From JAYQKL01 sp049889535 (GTDB lineage: Bacteria > Pseudomonadota > Alphaproteobacteria > RS24), in NCBI GenBank assembly GCA_049889535.1, contig JBMHDF010000011.1:93025-157024 (forward strand): a stretch of DNA of 64,000 bases, written 5' to 3'. Below, in pieces: positions 24,983 to 34,014 of this stretch. Made by a program: the position numbers and the translations under genes. Below the pieces are notes generated by a model. That model saw only the letters and a program-made list of their open reading frames with translations. It was not told where the DNA came from and did not search any database. The first letter of the stretch is position 1. The number at the start of each line of letters is the position of its first letter.

Positions 24983-26914
24983 TTAAGCTGATTTGGGGTT
25001 CAGGGAAACCAGCGTATTATCTTCACCCTGAACAGCCTGGCGCGCGGTTTCCATAATAGTCTGCGCATTTAACCCTGCCATTTCGTACATTTTTTCAGGC
25101 TTGTCATGGTCGAGGAAGCAGTCAGGCAAAGTGAGGGTGCGAATTTTAACCCCCTTATCCAGCTGTCCAGATTGCGCCAGATAATGCAACACATGCGCCC
25201 CAAAGCCGCCCACACTCCCCTCTTCAACCGTTACAATCACATCATGGTTTTTAACCAATTCATTAATCATCTGTGTGTCGAGTGGTTTCATAAAACGCGC
25301 ATCAGCCACTGTTGTGGACAGGCCCTCAGCATCTAACATATCAGCTGCCAGACAGGCTTGTTCCAAGCGTGTACCCAGACTCAAAATAGCAATTTGCGTG
25401 CCTTCTCGAATAATGCGCCCTCGCCCAATTTCCAGCGGTTTAATTAAATCGGGTATATCCATGCCAGTGGCTTCACCGCGCGGATAACGAAATGCCGATG
25501 GCGCATCATCAATCAAAGCACTTGTTTTGACCATACGCGTCAACTCAACTTCATCAGCCGCTGCCATCAGCACCATATCTGGCAACACGCCCAAATAGGC
25601 CAAATCAAATGAGCCAGCATGAGTCGGGCCATCTGCCCCCACCAAACCAGCACGGTCAATCGCAAAACGAACTGGCAGTTTTTGTATCGCGACATCATGC
25701 ACAATCTGGTCATAGGCACGCTGTAAAAATGTTGAATAAATCGCCGTAAAAGGCTTATAGCCCTCACAAGCCAGCCCTGCCGCAAAAGTCACTGCATGTT
25801 GTTCGGCAATCCCAACATCAAAAATACGCTCAGGAAAAAGTTCTGCAAATTTGTCAAGACCCGTTCCATCTGGCATCGCGGCAGTAATGCCCACAATTTT
25901 ATCGTCTTGTTCAGCTTCTCGAATAAGAGCTTGTGAAAACACACTCGTATAAGAAGGCGCATTGGCTACAGGTTTGTCTTGCTTGCCAGTCACAACATTA
26001 AACCGGGCAACACCATGATATTTATCAGGCGACTCTTCAGCTGGTTTATAGCCATACCCTTTTTGTGTGACCACATGCAATAAAATCGGGCCATCTTTGC
26101 TATCGCGCACATTTTCAAGCACAGGCACCAGGTGGTCAAGATTATGCCCATCAATCGGCCCCACATAATAAAAGCCCATTTCCTCAAACAAGGTACCGCC
26201 TGTCGCAAAACCGCGCGCATACTCCTCCACTTTGCGACTGGCTTCAGCCAATTGTTTAGGCAGTTTTTTTGACGCTGATTTGAGAACATTGCGAATGCCG
26301 CGATAAGTCCCACCCGACAAAAGACGCGCAAAATATGCGCTCATCGCTCCAACTGGCGGTGCAATCGACATATCATTATCATTCAAAATCACAACCAGAC
26401 GGCTATCCATAGCGCCCGCATTGTTCATCGCTTCATAAGCCATGCCCGCGCTCATCGCACCATCGCCAATCACCGCGACAACATTATTATCTTTACCCGC
26501 TAAATCACGGCCAACTGCCATGCCTAGACCAGCCGAAATAGATGTTGAAGAATGCGCCGCACCAAATGGGTCAAAATCACTTTCAGCGCGCTTGGTGAAA
26601 CCTGATAATCCCCCACCTTGTCTCAATGTGCGAATTTGCGCACGGCGTCCGGTTAAAATTTTGTGTGGATAGGCCTGATGCCCCACATCCCAAATCACTT
26701 TATCATCAGGTGTGTTAAAGACATGATGCAAAGCCACTGTCAGTTCAACCACGCCAAGCCCTGCACCAAGATGCCCACCCGTCTCTGATACAGCCGAAAC
26801 CGTTTCAGCGCGCAATTCATCAGCCAATTGCTTTAGGTCAGGCAAGCTTAAGTCACGCATTTTATCAGGCGTGACAATCTCGTCTAACAATGGGGTTTCG
26901 GGTCTTTCTGTCAT
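24983..26914 (-). CDS. dxs: 1-deoxy-D-xylulose-5-phosphate synthase
   Basis: First enzyme of the non-mevalonate isoprenoid pathway: condenses pyruvate and glyceraldehyde-3-phosphate using thiamine diphosphate. The product is 643 aa. Motifs include ETGGHLGAGLGVVELT, WDVGHQAYPHKILTGR, the TPP loop VIGDGAMSAGMAYEAMNNAG with LNDNDMSIAPPVG, and the pyrimidine-domain stretches FDVGIAEQHAVTFAAGLA and DRAGLVGADGPTHAGSFD. It lies 59 bases after ispA and 21 bases before tlyA, the usual alphaproteobacterial order. Confidence 0.98.
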   Translation of the reverse strand: MTERPETPLLDEIVTPDKMRDLSLPDLKQLADELRAETVSAVSETGGHLGAGLGVVELTVALHHVFNTPDDKVIWDVGHQAYPHKILTGRRAQIRTLRQGGGLSGFTKRAESDFDPFGAAHSSTSISAGLGMAVGRDLAGKDNNVVAVIGDGAMSAGMAYEAMNNAGAMDSRLVVILNDNDMSIAPPVGAMSAYFARLLSGGTYRGIRNVLKSASKKLPKQLAEASRKVEEYARGFATGGTLFEEMGFYYVGPIDGHNLDHLVPVLENVRDSKDGPILLHVVTQKGYGYKPAEESPDKYHGVARFNVVTGKQDKPVANAPSYTSVFSQALIREAEQDDKIVGITAAMPDGTGLDKFAELFPERIFDVGIAEQHAVTFAAGLACEGYKPFTAIYSTFLQRAYDQIVHDVAIQKLPVRFAIDRAGLVGADGPTHAGSFDLAYLGVLPDMVLMAAADEVELTRMVKTSALIDDAPSAFRYPRGEATGMDIPDLIKPLEIGRGRIIREGTQIAILSLGTRLEQACLAADMLDAEGLSTTVADARFMKPLDTQMINELVKNHDVIVTVEEGSVGGFGAHVLHYLAQSGQLDKGVKIRTLTLPDCFLDHDKPEKMYEMAGLNAQTIMETARQAVQGEDNTLVSLNPKSA

Positions 26915-26973
26915 CTATCTCTTTAGGTTTCTCATATGGGTTTCAATATCTTAGTTAAAACCAATTTTTTGTA

Positions 26974-27861
26974 TCAGTTTTGGCGATGAATAACAAATCG
27001 CGCGGCCTCGCGTAGCGTCTCGGCCTCATCACCAAATATAGATATATGCTGAATAGCCTGCTCTACAAGCATATTTGCCTGTGCTTCAGCCCGCTCAACG
27101 CCGAGTAAAGAGACAAAAGTCACCTTACCACTTGCCGCATCCTTGCCAGCAGTTTTACCAAGCACCTCCGATGTTTCCCGCACATCAAGCAAGTCATCCG
27201 CAATCTGGAATGCCAGACCAATATCATGCGCATAAGCAACCAAAGCCTGTCGTTTATCTGTATCCGCAAAACCCAAAATCGCCCCTGCCTCAACCGAAAA
27301 CCTGATAAGCGCACCAGTTTTTAACTGCTGTAAATGCGTGAGGCTGCCCGCATCAAGTTCCATTTGCGGGCTGAGCAAATCAAATATCTGCCCCCCCACC
27401 ATGCCAGCAACTCCTGAAGCCTTCGCCAGACCGGCAATCAAATCCAAACGGACAGCTTTGCGTGGATGCGTTTCTTCATCGGATAAAATTTCAAAAGCAA
27501 GCGTCAACAGCGCGTCACCTGCCAAAATCGCCGTCGCTTCATCATAAGCACAATGCAAAGAGGGCTTGCCGCGCCGCATATCATCATCGTCCATACATGG
27601 CAGGTCATCATGAATGAGCGAATAGCTATGTATGCATTCTATGGCTGATGCCACACGCGCTGCATGCACTGGCTCCACTTTGAATAAATTGGCAGTTGCA
27701 CAGCACAAAAAAGCCCGAAATCGTTTGCCGCCACCCAAAACGCTATAGCGCATAGCCTCAACAACCTTGCCTTCAGGGCTTTCTGGTATGGTCAAAATTT
27801 GATGCAAGCATTTATCAACCAGCGCGGCTGCTTCGCTCGCTTGCTTATTCATATGATGCAT
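26974..27861 (-). CDS. ispA: Short-chain polyprenyl (farnesyl/geranylgeranyl) diphosphate synthase
   Basis: Builds C15-C20 isoprenyl diphosphates from IPP and DMAPP. The product is 295 aa. The first aspartate-rich motif has the four-residue spacer typical of bacterial IspA (LIHDDLPCMDDDDMRRG) and the second is FQIADDLLDVRE. GGKRFRAFL and EAGAILGF also fit. The ATG at 27861 overlaps the xseB stop in TAATG. An alternative ATG three codons in has no better Shine-Dalgarno. Chain length (C15 versus C20) cannot be decided by eye. Confidence 0.95.
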   Translation of the reverse strand: MHHMNKQASEAAALVDKCLHQILTIPESPEGKVVEAMRYSVLGGGKRFRAFLCCATANLFKVEPVHAARVASAIECIHSYSLIHDDLPCMDDDDMRRGKPSLHCAYDEATAILAGDALLTLAFEILSDEETHPRKAVRLDLIAGLAKASGVAGMVGGQIFDLLSPQMELDAGSLTHLQQLKTGALIRFSVEAGAILGFADTDKRQALVAYAHDIGLAFQIADDLLDVRETSEVLGKTAGKDAASGKVTFVSLLGVERAEAQANMLVEQAIQHISIFGDEAETLREAARFVIHRQN

Positions 27862-28109
27862 TAGTCTTCAATATCCAAAGCTTCGCGCGCCGACCCATTA
27901 TCGGTTATTTTTTCAATTTTAGCTTGCGCGTCTTTCAGCTTATTATCGCAATGCGCCCGCAATTGATTGCCGCGCTGATAAATCGCAATCGACTCTTCCA
28001 AAGCAACATCACCCGTTTCTAAACGATTAACAATGTCTTCAAGCGCGGCCAAAGCCTGCTCAAAGCTCATGTCCAAAATATCGTCAGCAATTGTTTTTTC
28101 GTCGCTCAT
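27861..28109 (-). CDS. xseB: Exodeoxyribonuclease VII small subunit
   Basis: Small helical subunit that wraps the XseA catalytic subunit of a single-strand exonuclease. The product is 82 aa with the family core FEQALAALEDIVNRLETGDVALEESIAIYQRG (split: FEQALAALEDIVNRLETG, DVALEESIAIYQRG) and a basic C-terminal helix. AGGGTGAAAT precedes the ATG. It is coupled to ispA by a one-base overlap, and the MBL-fold gene ends 21 bases upstream. Confidence 0.95.
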   Translation of the reverse strand: MSDEKTIADDILDMSFEQALAALEDIVNRLETGDVALEESIAIYQRGNQLRAHCDNKLKDAQAKIEKITDNGSAREALDIED

Positions 28110-28130
28110 ATTTCACCCTATTTACAAAAT

Positions 28131-29213
28131 CTAAGATTTAATGGCTTCATACCATAAAACACCTTTTTCGTCTTGGCTACGACGCACTAATCCGCGATTA
28201 ATGAGACAATTTAAATGCGACAGCGTTTCGCTTAAAGCCATACCTAAAATTGAGTCATCTATTTTGCGCTTAAAAAGCAGCTTGAACAAAGCATTATCGC
28301 TCGCTTTATGAGGGGTTGCCAGAGCATCTAAAAGGCGCATTAGAGCATTTTCATGATTATCAATTAAATTTTGTAGGCGCACATGTAGCCCAAAAAATGG
28401 CGTATTATGCGCGGGCAAAACCAAAACATTTTCAGGCACACGCTGTTTAATCGTGGCACAGCTTTCAATCCAGTCAGTTAAATTGTCTGAGTCAGGCTCG
28501 GTTGGAAAAGTCCCAATATGCGATGAAATCTTTGGTAACACCTGATCACCAGTAATAAAAACCCCTAACTCGGCACAATAAAGGCTAGCGTGCTCGGGCG
28601 AATGCCCATTGCCGCCAATCACCTCCCAAGCACGCCCGCCAATTGTCAAAATATCACGGTCTTTAATCCGTTTATAATTTTGTGGTATGCGATAAATGAC
28701 ACGCCCAAATGCGCCGAACATTTTTTTATATCCCTCAATAAATTCCTCTGACATTGCATGCTGACGATAAAAATTTATCCCCTCAGGCGGCGCGCTTTTG
28801 CCAGTATCTTCCGCCAAAACACGACAGGTTAAATATTCAAGCCGCGACATCAACAAATCAGCCTCAAATTTTTCAACCAGCCATCCCGCAAGGCCAACAT
28901 GGTCCGGATGCATATGCGTGCATAAAACCTTCTTAATCGGTTTATTCTGGCAATATTGGGTAATAATTTCTTCCCAAATCTCGCGCATATCCGGAGTGTC
29001 CATAGAGGTATCAACCAGCACCCAACTGTCACCATCATCTAAAAGCCATAAATTAATATGGTCGAGCGAGAATTTAAGTGGCATGCGTATCCAAAAAACC
29101 CCTGAAGCAACCTCCATTATGGTAGATTTCTCAGGCACTTCCTCAAACGGATATGACAGCTTATCTAAAGATAAAGGCGCTGTTGGGAATGCACTTGGCG
29201 ATGAGTTGGTCAT
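28131..29213 (-). CDS. Metallo-beta-lactamase-fold hydrolase with C-terminal winged helix
   Basis: The product is 360 aa. The MBL zinc motif is HMHPDH at residues 100-105. GGNGHSPEHASLY, FITGDQVLPKIS and VLPAHNTPF supply the further metal ligands. A C-terminal winged-helix-like segment (ETLSHLNCLINRGLVRRSQDEKGVLWYE) resembles LACTB2-type hydrolases and many thioesterase or lactonase annotations. The substrate is unknown. The start is placed at the ATG at 29213; an extension to a GTG at 29276 would run into the divergent promoter region and has no Shine-Dalgarno. It lies upstream of xseB-ispA-dxs-tlyA on the same strand. Confidence 0.85.
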   Translation of the reverse strand: MTNSSPSAFPTAPLSLDKLSYPFEEVPEKSTIMEVASGVFWIRMPLKFSLDHINLWLLDDGDSWVLVDTSMDTPDMREIWEEIITQYCQNKPIKKVLCTHMHPDHVGLAGWLVEKFEADLLMSRLEYLTCRVLAEDTGKSAPPEGINFYRQHAMSEEFIEGYKKMFGAFGRVIYRIPQNYKRIKDRDILTIGGRAWEVIGGNGHSPEHASLYCAELGVFITGDQVLPKISSHIGTFPTEPDSDNLTDWIESCATIKQRVPENVLVLPAHNTPFFGLHVRLQNLIDNHENALMRLLDALATPHKASDNALFKLLFKRKIDDSILGMALSETLSHLNCLINRGLVRRSQDEKGVLWYEAIKS

Positions 29214-29369
29214 ATTTTTGCTTTCAATCAATAGGATTAAGAAACAGCTTATCAGAATTTGAGGGGAATTTTCCACGCTGGATTTAAATTTGTTCTGACA
29301 TTATAGACTAGCCAGTGCGTGTGGCTCAAGCTATGAAAGAGTATTGGAGCCATGAAAAGGGTTGTGTTG

Positions 29370-30338
29370 ATGATTTTTTCACCCACTACAGAAAATATAA
29401 GCCAATTAGCCGCAGAAATACGGCGAGGAAAATGCGTCGCCTTTCCAACTGAAACCGTTTATGGACTTGGTGCGGACGCCACTAATGGTGCCGCCATTGC
29501 ACAAATTTTTTCAATCAAACAAAGACCAAGCTTCAATCCGCTTATTGTGCATGTACCCGATTTATCTGCCGCCAAAAAAATCGGCGTATTTAATCACCAT
29601 GCGCTAGCTTTGGCTGAAAGATTTTGGCCAGGCCCGCTCACCCTCGTTGTGCCGCGCCAACCAGAGTGTCAGATTAACGATTTGGTAAGTGCTGGCTTGC
29701 CGACCATTGCCCTTCGCGTCCCAGCTAACCCATTGGCGCGCGCATTCATTGAACAGGCTGGCTGCCCGATTGCCGCACCGAGCGCCAATAAATCTGGCAC
29801 CTTAAGCCCAACAAAAGCACAGCATGTGCAGGGAACCCTACCAGATATTTCGATACTTGATGGCGATATGGAGGGTAATGCGGCTGAAATTGGCCTAGAA
29901 TCTACAATCATTGGGTGTTTATCTGAGACGCCCACTCTTTTACGCTTGGGTGGCCTTGCCAGTGAAGAAATCGAAGCATATTTGGGATGTAAAATCTCAC
30001 AACTTCCAGAGTCAGATGACACAGAAGATGCGACAGGGGCCAAACTTGCACCAGGCCGATTGCTGAAACATTATGCCCCGCAGGCCGCGCTACGCCTCAA
30101 CGCGACACATGTCGAACATGGTGAGGCATTGCTGGCCTTTGGCAAGCCTCTTGCACATGATGGGCCGACAATCAATTTAAGTGAAACCCGCAATCTGAAC
30201 GAGGCGGCGACACGACTTTTTGCAGCTTTGCACGAACTTGACGGCAAGGGTAATAAAATTGCGGTTATGCCAATTCCTGAAAATGGCTTGGGCGCGGCGA
30301 TTAATGACCGCCTCAGCCGCGCCGCACAAGGGCGTTAA
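29370..30338 (+). CDS. L-threonylcarbamoyladenylate synthase (Sua5/TsaC)
   Basis: Makes threonylcarbamoyl-AMP for the t6A37 modification of ANN-decoding tRNAs. The product is 322 aa: a YrdC domain (GKCVAFPTETVYGLGADATN, IKQRPSFNPLIVHV, FWPGPLTLVV, CPIAAPSANKSG) followed by the Sua5-type C-terminal domain (APGRLLKHYAPQAAL). So this is the long Sua5 form rather than short TsaC. The start at 29370 has AAGGG 8 bases upstream. An ATG at 29352 is also possible, with GGAG only 2 bases away. Its stop shares TTAA with the convergent SRAP gene. Confidence 0.94.
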   Translation: MIFSPTTENISQLAAEIRRGKCVAFPTETVYGLGADATNGAAIAQIFSIKQRPSFNPLIVHVPDLSAAKKIGVFNHHALALAERFWPGPLTLVVPRQPECQINDLVSAGLPTIALRVPANPLARAFIEQAGCPIAAPSANKSGTLSPTKAQHVQGTLPDISILDGDMEGNAAEIGLESTIIGCLSETPTLLRLGGLASEEIEAYLGCKISQLPESDDTEDATGAKLAPGRLLKHYAPQAALRLNATHVEHGEALLAFGKPLAHDGPTINLSETRNLNEAATRLFAALHELDGKGNKIAVMPIPENGLGAAINDRLSRAAQGR

Positions 30339-31066
30339 AACAAATCCATTTGAGGGTTTGGTTTTGGCGCTACTACCGGCTCACTTGGTTTTGCCTCCAC
30401 CGCCACCGCTTGCCAAAGAGCTGCTGTATCGTTTTCAAGCTTATTGACCGCACGATCAATCGGCATGCCCTCAAAATCTGCCTCAGGCGCGGCGGTTAGC
30501 AAAGATTGTAAATTTTTGGCCTTACCAGCAGGTGTTTCCAGCCAATCTGCCCAGTCTTTTTGCGCAAGCATAACCGGCATGCGGTGATGAATAGGCAGCA
30601 AAGTTTCATTGGCCTGAGTGGTGATAACCGCACAGCTTTCAATCTCGCTGCCATCCGCGCCCTGCCAAAATGACGCCAGCCCCGCCATCATAAAAGGCGC
30701 CCCATCGCGACGGCGCACACAAAAAGGCTGTTTGGTTTTTGGATTCCATTCATAAAAAGCATCAGCGGGTATCAAGCAGCGATGCTGCTTAAAAGCATCT
30801 CGAAAAAAAGGTTTCTCAGCCACTGTTTCACCGCGCGCATTATGTTGCGGGCGCTGGCTTTGCGCCACTTGCTCTGGCTTCATCCAGCTTGGCACAAACC
30901 CCCAACGCACTGTGGCCAGCTCGCGACTGCCCGCAGGCTGACGTAAAATTTGAATGGGTTGTGTTGGCGCAATATTATAGCGTGCGGGGAAATTTGGTTG
31001 GTTTGTGAAACCCAATAATTTCCGCAAAGACTCAGGAGGCGTAATTAACGCATATCGCCCACACAT
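30335..31066 (-). CDS. SOS response-associated peptidase (SRAP, YedK family)
   Basis: SRAP proteins form a covalent thiazolidine link through Cys2 with abasic sites in single-stranded DNA and protect them. The product is 243 aa. The N-terminus MCGRYAL provides Cys2. NIAPTQ, the RWGFVPSWM segment, NARGETVAEKPFF, the catalytic-type Glu in FYEW and IHHRMPVML are all present. AAGGAG precedes the ATG. There is a Pro-rich tail. It converges on the Sua5 gene with a 4-base overlap. Confidence 0.95.
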   Translation of the reverse strand: MCGRYALITPPESLRKLLGFTNQPNFPARYNIAPTQPIQILRQPAGSRELATVRWGFVPSWMKPEQVAQSQRPQHNARGETVAEKPFFRDAFKQHRCLIPADAFYEWNPKTKQPFCVRRRDGAPFMMAGLASFWQGADGSEIESCAVITTQANETLLPIHHRMPVMLAQKDWADWLETPAGKAKNLQSLLTAAPEADFEGMPIDRAVNKLENDTAALWQAVAVEAKPSEPVVAPKPNPQMDLF

Positions 31067-31096
31067 TGTCGTCTCCTTTTATTTCAACAGCCTGTC

Positions 31097-31609
31097 TCAT
31101 GGCATGGTTGAAAGTTGAATAAACTGCCCTGGTTTAATATCTAATTTTTGCGCCAAGCCAGCATTGATTTCAAGCACATAGCTTACAATAGCTGTTGATA
31201 GGCTGGGACGGTCTGATTGTGTATCCCAGCGCGTCACAATATTTTCAATTTCACCATTGGATTTAATAAAAATCATATCCAGAGGTATCAATGTGTTACG
31301 CATCCAAAATCGCGCCTGACGCGGCTTATTAAAAATAAATAACATGCCCGCATTGTCTGCTAATTCCGAGCGATACATCAGCCCCTGCCTCTGGTGTTCT
31401 GGGGTGCGGGCAAGCTCGACAATAAAATCAGCCTGTTTTATCTTTTTGTCAGCGGTTGCAAACACACTCAATCGTCCCAGTGGCAATGTTTCCATTGGCG
31501 CTGCAGACGGGTTCTGAGGGGCAGCATAAGCGGGCAAATCTTGTAAAAACCAGCCGCCAAGCAATATTAAAGCCAACCCATAAACATAAAATTTAACTTG
31601 CACGCTCAT
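31097..31609 (-). CDS. Exported DUF192 protein
   Basis: The product is 170 aa. An N-terminal signal peptide or anchor (FYVYGLALILLGGWFL, possible cleavage after AYA near residue 29) is followed by one DUF192 domain: ARTPEHQRQGLMYRSELADNAGMLF, RQARFWMRNTLIPLDMIFI and EINAGLAQKLDIKPG are characteristic stretches. No biochemical role is established for the family. It is probably periplasmic. Its ATG overlaps the dihydroorotase stop by one base (TAATG), so it is translated with pyrC. Confidence 0.88.
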   Translation of the reverse strand: MSVQVKFYVYGLALILLGGWFLQDLPAYAAPQNPSAAPMETLPLGRLSVFATADKKIKQADFIVELARTPEHQRQGLMYRSELADNAGMLFIFNKPRQARFWMRNTLIPLDMIFIKSNGEIENIVTRWDTQSDRPSLSTAIVSYVLEINAGLAQKLDIKPGQFIQLSTMP

Positions 31610-32925
31610 TAAAGATTAAATTTTATAGGCGCGCCAATTGATGGGGTCACCAATTGATTTTCCCACATCACTTGATGCCCGCGCACCATTGTGCCTACCG
31701 CCCAGCCTTGAATTTCCATGCCCGTAAAAGGCGACCACCCACAACGGCTTGCCAGCCAACCTTCTTCTATTGTCTCGCGCCGTTTCAAATCAACAAAAGT
31801 TAAATCAGCATCATTGCCCAATTTCACTTCGCCTTTAGAAGTAAAATTAAACAGCTTATGTGCATTCGCACTGGTTAAAGCAACCAGCTTTTCAAGCGAT
31901 AACTTCCCTTCTGCCATATGGTTTAACATGAGCGGCAAAAGGGTTTGCACGCCCGGCATGCCTGATGGCGAATTGGGGAACGCATTGGCTTTTTCTTCTC
32001 GCGTATGCGGTGCATGGTCAGAACCAACCACATCAACCACCCCTTGCTCTAGAGCCTTCCATAAGGCAGCACGGTGGCGTGCGCCTCTGATAGGCGGGTT
32101 CATTTGTGCAAATGTGCCAAGCCTTTCATAACAATCGGGGGCCACCAGCGTTAAATGTTGCGGCGTGACTTCCACCGAGACCAAATCGCGATTAGCGGCC
32201 AACATTTGCATTTCTTCTTCAGTCGTGACATGCAGAACATGGATTTTTTTGCCTGCCGCGCGCGCAAGCTTAAGTAAACGGCGGGTTGATAAAATTGCAG
32301 TTTCCTCATCGCGCCAAACGGCATGCGTCATCACATTGCCGGTCTCTGCCAATGGACGGCGCTCACGCAACCGAAACTCATCTTCACTATGAAACGCAGC
32401 ACGGCGGCGAATATTATGTAAAATTTTGCCGACCCCCTCATCATCTGGCACGAGTAAATTGCCTGTTGACGACCCCATAAAAACTTTAATGCCGCAAACA
32501 CCTTCTTGGCGCTCTAGCTCACCTAAAGTCTCAGCATTTTCTGCCGTGCCACCAGCATAAAAAGCAAAATCACAATGCATGCGGTTGCGCCCACGCTTCA
32601 CCTTGTCAGCGATGGCATCAATTGTTGTGGTTGGCGGCTTTGTGTTGGGCATCTCAAAAACCGCCGTCACCCCGCCCATAACAGCGGCCAAAGAGCCACT
32701 TTCCAAATCCTCTTTTGCTTCAATGCCTGGTTCACGAAAATGAACCTGCGTATCAATCACACCAGGCAAAATTGTTAAGCCCGTCGCATCAATAATCTGC
32801 GCCCCCTGCGATGTTTCAACATCGCCAATCACAGCGAATTTTCCGTCATTAATGGCAATATCTGTTTCGACAGTACCGTTTAATGTTGCCAATACGCCGC
32901 CTTTAATAATCGTGTCATAACTCAT
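31609..32925 (-). CDS. pyrC: Dihydroorotase, class I (PyrC-type)
   Basis: Amidohydrolase of pyrimidine synthesis that interconverts carbamoyl-aspartate and dihydroorotate. The product is 438 aa from the ATG at 32925 with AGGA upstream. The metal motif reads DTQVHFREPG (58-67), so the first His of HxH is Gln60. The remaining set is present: GIKVFMGSSTGN (carboxylated Lys), AFHSEDE, IHVLHVTTE and VGSDHAPHT. GGVTAVFEMPNT and the C-terminal NADLT-like NDADLTFVDL are family typical. The start overlaps the GT9 stop by 11 bases. Other class I amidohydrolases (hydantoinase, allantoinase) are less likely from the overall motifs. Confidence 0.88.
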   Translation of the reverse strand: MSYDTIIKGGVLATLNGTVETDIAINDGKFAVIGDVETSQGAQIIDATGLTILPGVIDTQVHFREPGIEAKEDLESGSLAAVMGGVTAVFEMPNTKPPTTTIDAIADKVKRGRNRMHCDFAFYAGGTAENAETLGELERQEGVCGIKVFMGSSTGNLLVPDDEGVGKILHNIRRRAAFHSEDEFRLRERRPLAETGNVMTHAVWRDEETAILSTRRLLKLARAAGKKIHVLHVTTEEEMQMLAANRDLVSVEVTPQHLTLVAPDCYERLGTFAQMNPPIRGARHRAALWKALEQGVVDVVGSDHAPHTREEKANAFPNSPSGMPGVQTLLPLMLNHMAEGKLSLEKLVALTSANAHKLFNFTSKGEVKLGNDADLTFVDLKRRETIEEGWLASRCGWSPFTGMEIQGWAVGTMVRGHQVMWENQLVTPSIGAPIKFNL

Positions 32926-33883
32926 TTTTTGTTTCCTGTTTTCCAAGCAATTCCAATACGCCCTGATAAGCCTGCTCGACGGTAATATCATTCATAAAAC
33001 TATCACGGCTATCATAGTGAAATTCCGGACTGGCTAAAGTCTCTTCATATGATTTACCGCGCACTGTTTTTGTGTGCGCCCCCCATGGAGCATATAAATC
33101 ATCTCGCGTTGGGCCAAAAAGCGCAAGTGTTGGCACACCAACCGCCGCCGCCAGATGGGTTAAGCCGCTATCATTACCGATATAAACCGCCGCTTTTTCC
33201 ATACTCGCTGCCGCTGTCATTAAATCACAACCCGCCAGATTGGTCACCTGTCCTGGCGGCAGGGCTTTTAAAATCGGCTCTAATTCTTTTTCCTCTCCAG
33301 GCCCGCCCTGCAACACAATCTGCGCATTTGGCAAAACCCCATCAGGGCGTGCAATATGCCACACCAATTGCGCAAAGCGTTCAGCTGGCCATGATTTTGG
33401 TGCCCAATTAGAAGTTGAGCCGATTGTTACAACGGGTCGGTCTGGAGGAAGCACTTCTGACACTTTTTGCCGCGAGGTTTCATCAATCCAAACCCGCGGC
33501 GGGGGCGGTGGTGAAAGGCCCATCACCCCACCAATATGCTCCACACGGGGCAAGTCATGGTTGGCCCGCAAAACATGGCGATGGCGCGCCCATAATAAAT
33601 AAGCTGTCGCAGAGCCACGCAAATCAATCACTCTGTACCATTGGCGGCCAAGCGTTTTTGACAATAAACCCAGCCAATGGCGTGAAAAAGATTTTTTGCG
33701 CATCACATGCACATCAACCACATTGGGCACATTGACAAATAAATCATGCGCCAAAGGGCCGCAAGCCACTGTGATTTGTACATCACGGTCTTGTTCTATC
33801 AAATAGCCAAGCAAGCCGGTTGATAAAATAGCGTCTCCAATGCGATTGGAGGTGATAAAAAGAATGTGACGCGAATCGAGCAT
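32915..33883 (-). CDS. Glycosyltransferase family 9 (heptosyltransferase-like)
   Basis: The product is 322 aa. Residues 5-22 (RHILFITSNRIGDAILST) match the ADP-heptose:LPS heptosyltransferase N-terminus. GSTSNWAPKSWPAERFAQL and GNDSGLTHLAAAVGVPTLALFGPT are the GT9 C-terminal nucleotide-sugar site. It is probably cytoplasmic-face, acting on lipopolysaccharide core or another heptose-containing glycan; the acceptor is unknown. It is the first gene of a GT9-pyrC-DUF192 unit and overlaps pyrC by 11 bases. Confidence 0.88.
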   Translation of the reverse strand: MLDSRHILFITSNRIGDAILSTGLLGYLIEQDRDVQITVACGPLAHDLFVNVPNVVDVHVMRKKSFSRHWLGLLSKTLGRQWYRVIDLRGSATAYLLWARHRHVLRANHDLPRVEHIGGVMGLSPPPPPRVWIDETSRQKVSEVLPPDRPVVTIGSTSNWAPKSWPAERFAQLVWHIARPDGVLPNAQIVLQGGPGEEKELEPILKALPPGQVTNLAGCDLMTAAASMEKAAVYIGNDSGLTHLAAAVGVPTLALFGPTRDDLYAPWGAHTKTVRGKSYEETLASPEFHYDSRDSFMNDITVEQAYQGVLELLGKQETKNEL

Positions 33884-34014
33884 AATTGTGTTTTACATGA
33901 ATAATGGCCTAAGGGTAACACAATCAGCAATAATTCTCTATCCGACGCTTATTATTTTGCTTATAGTCAGCAGAAATTATTCGCATATGGTTGGTTAAAG
34001 GTAATTATCTAATA

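Noticed and set aside
28131..29213. The MBL-fold gene as a beta-lactamase
   Set aside because: The C-terminal winged helix and overall motifs fit the LACTB2-like hydrolase group. There is no clear signal peptide and no class B beta-lactamase signature beyond the shared HxHxDH.
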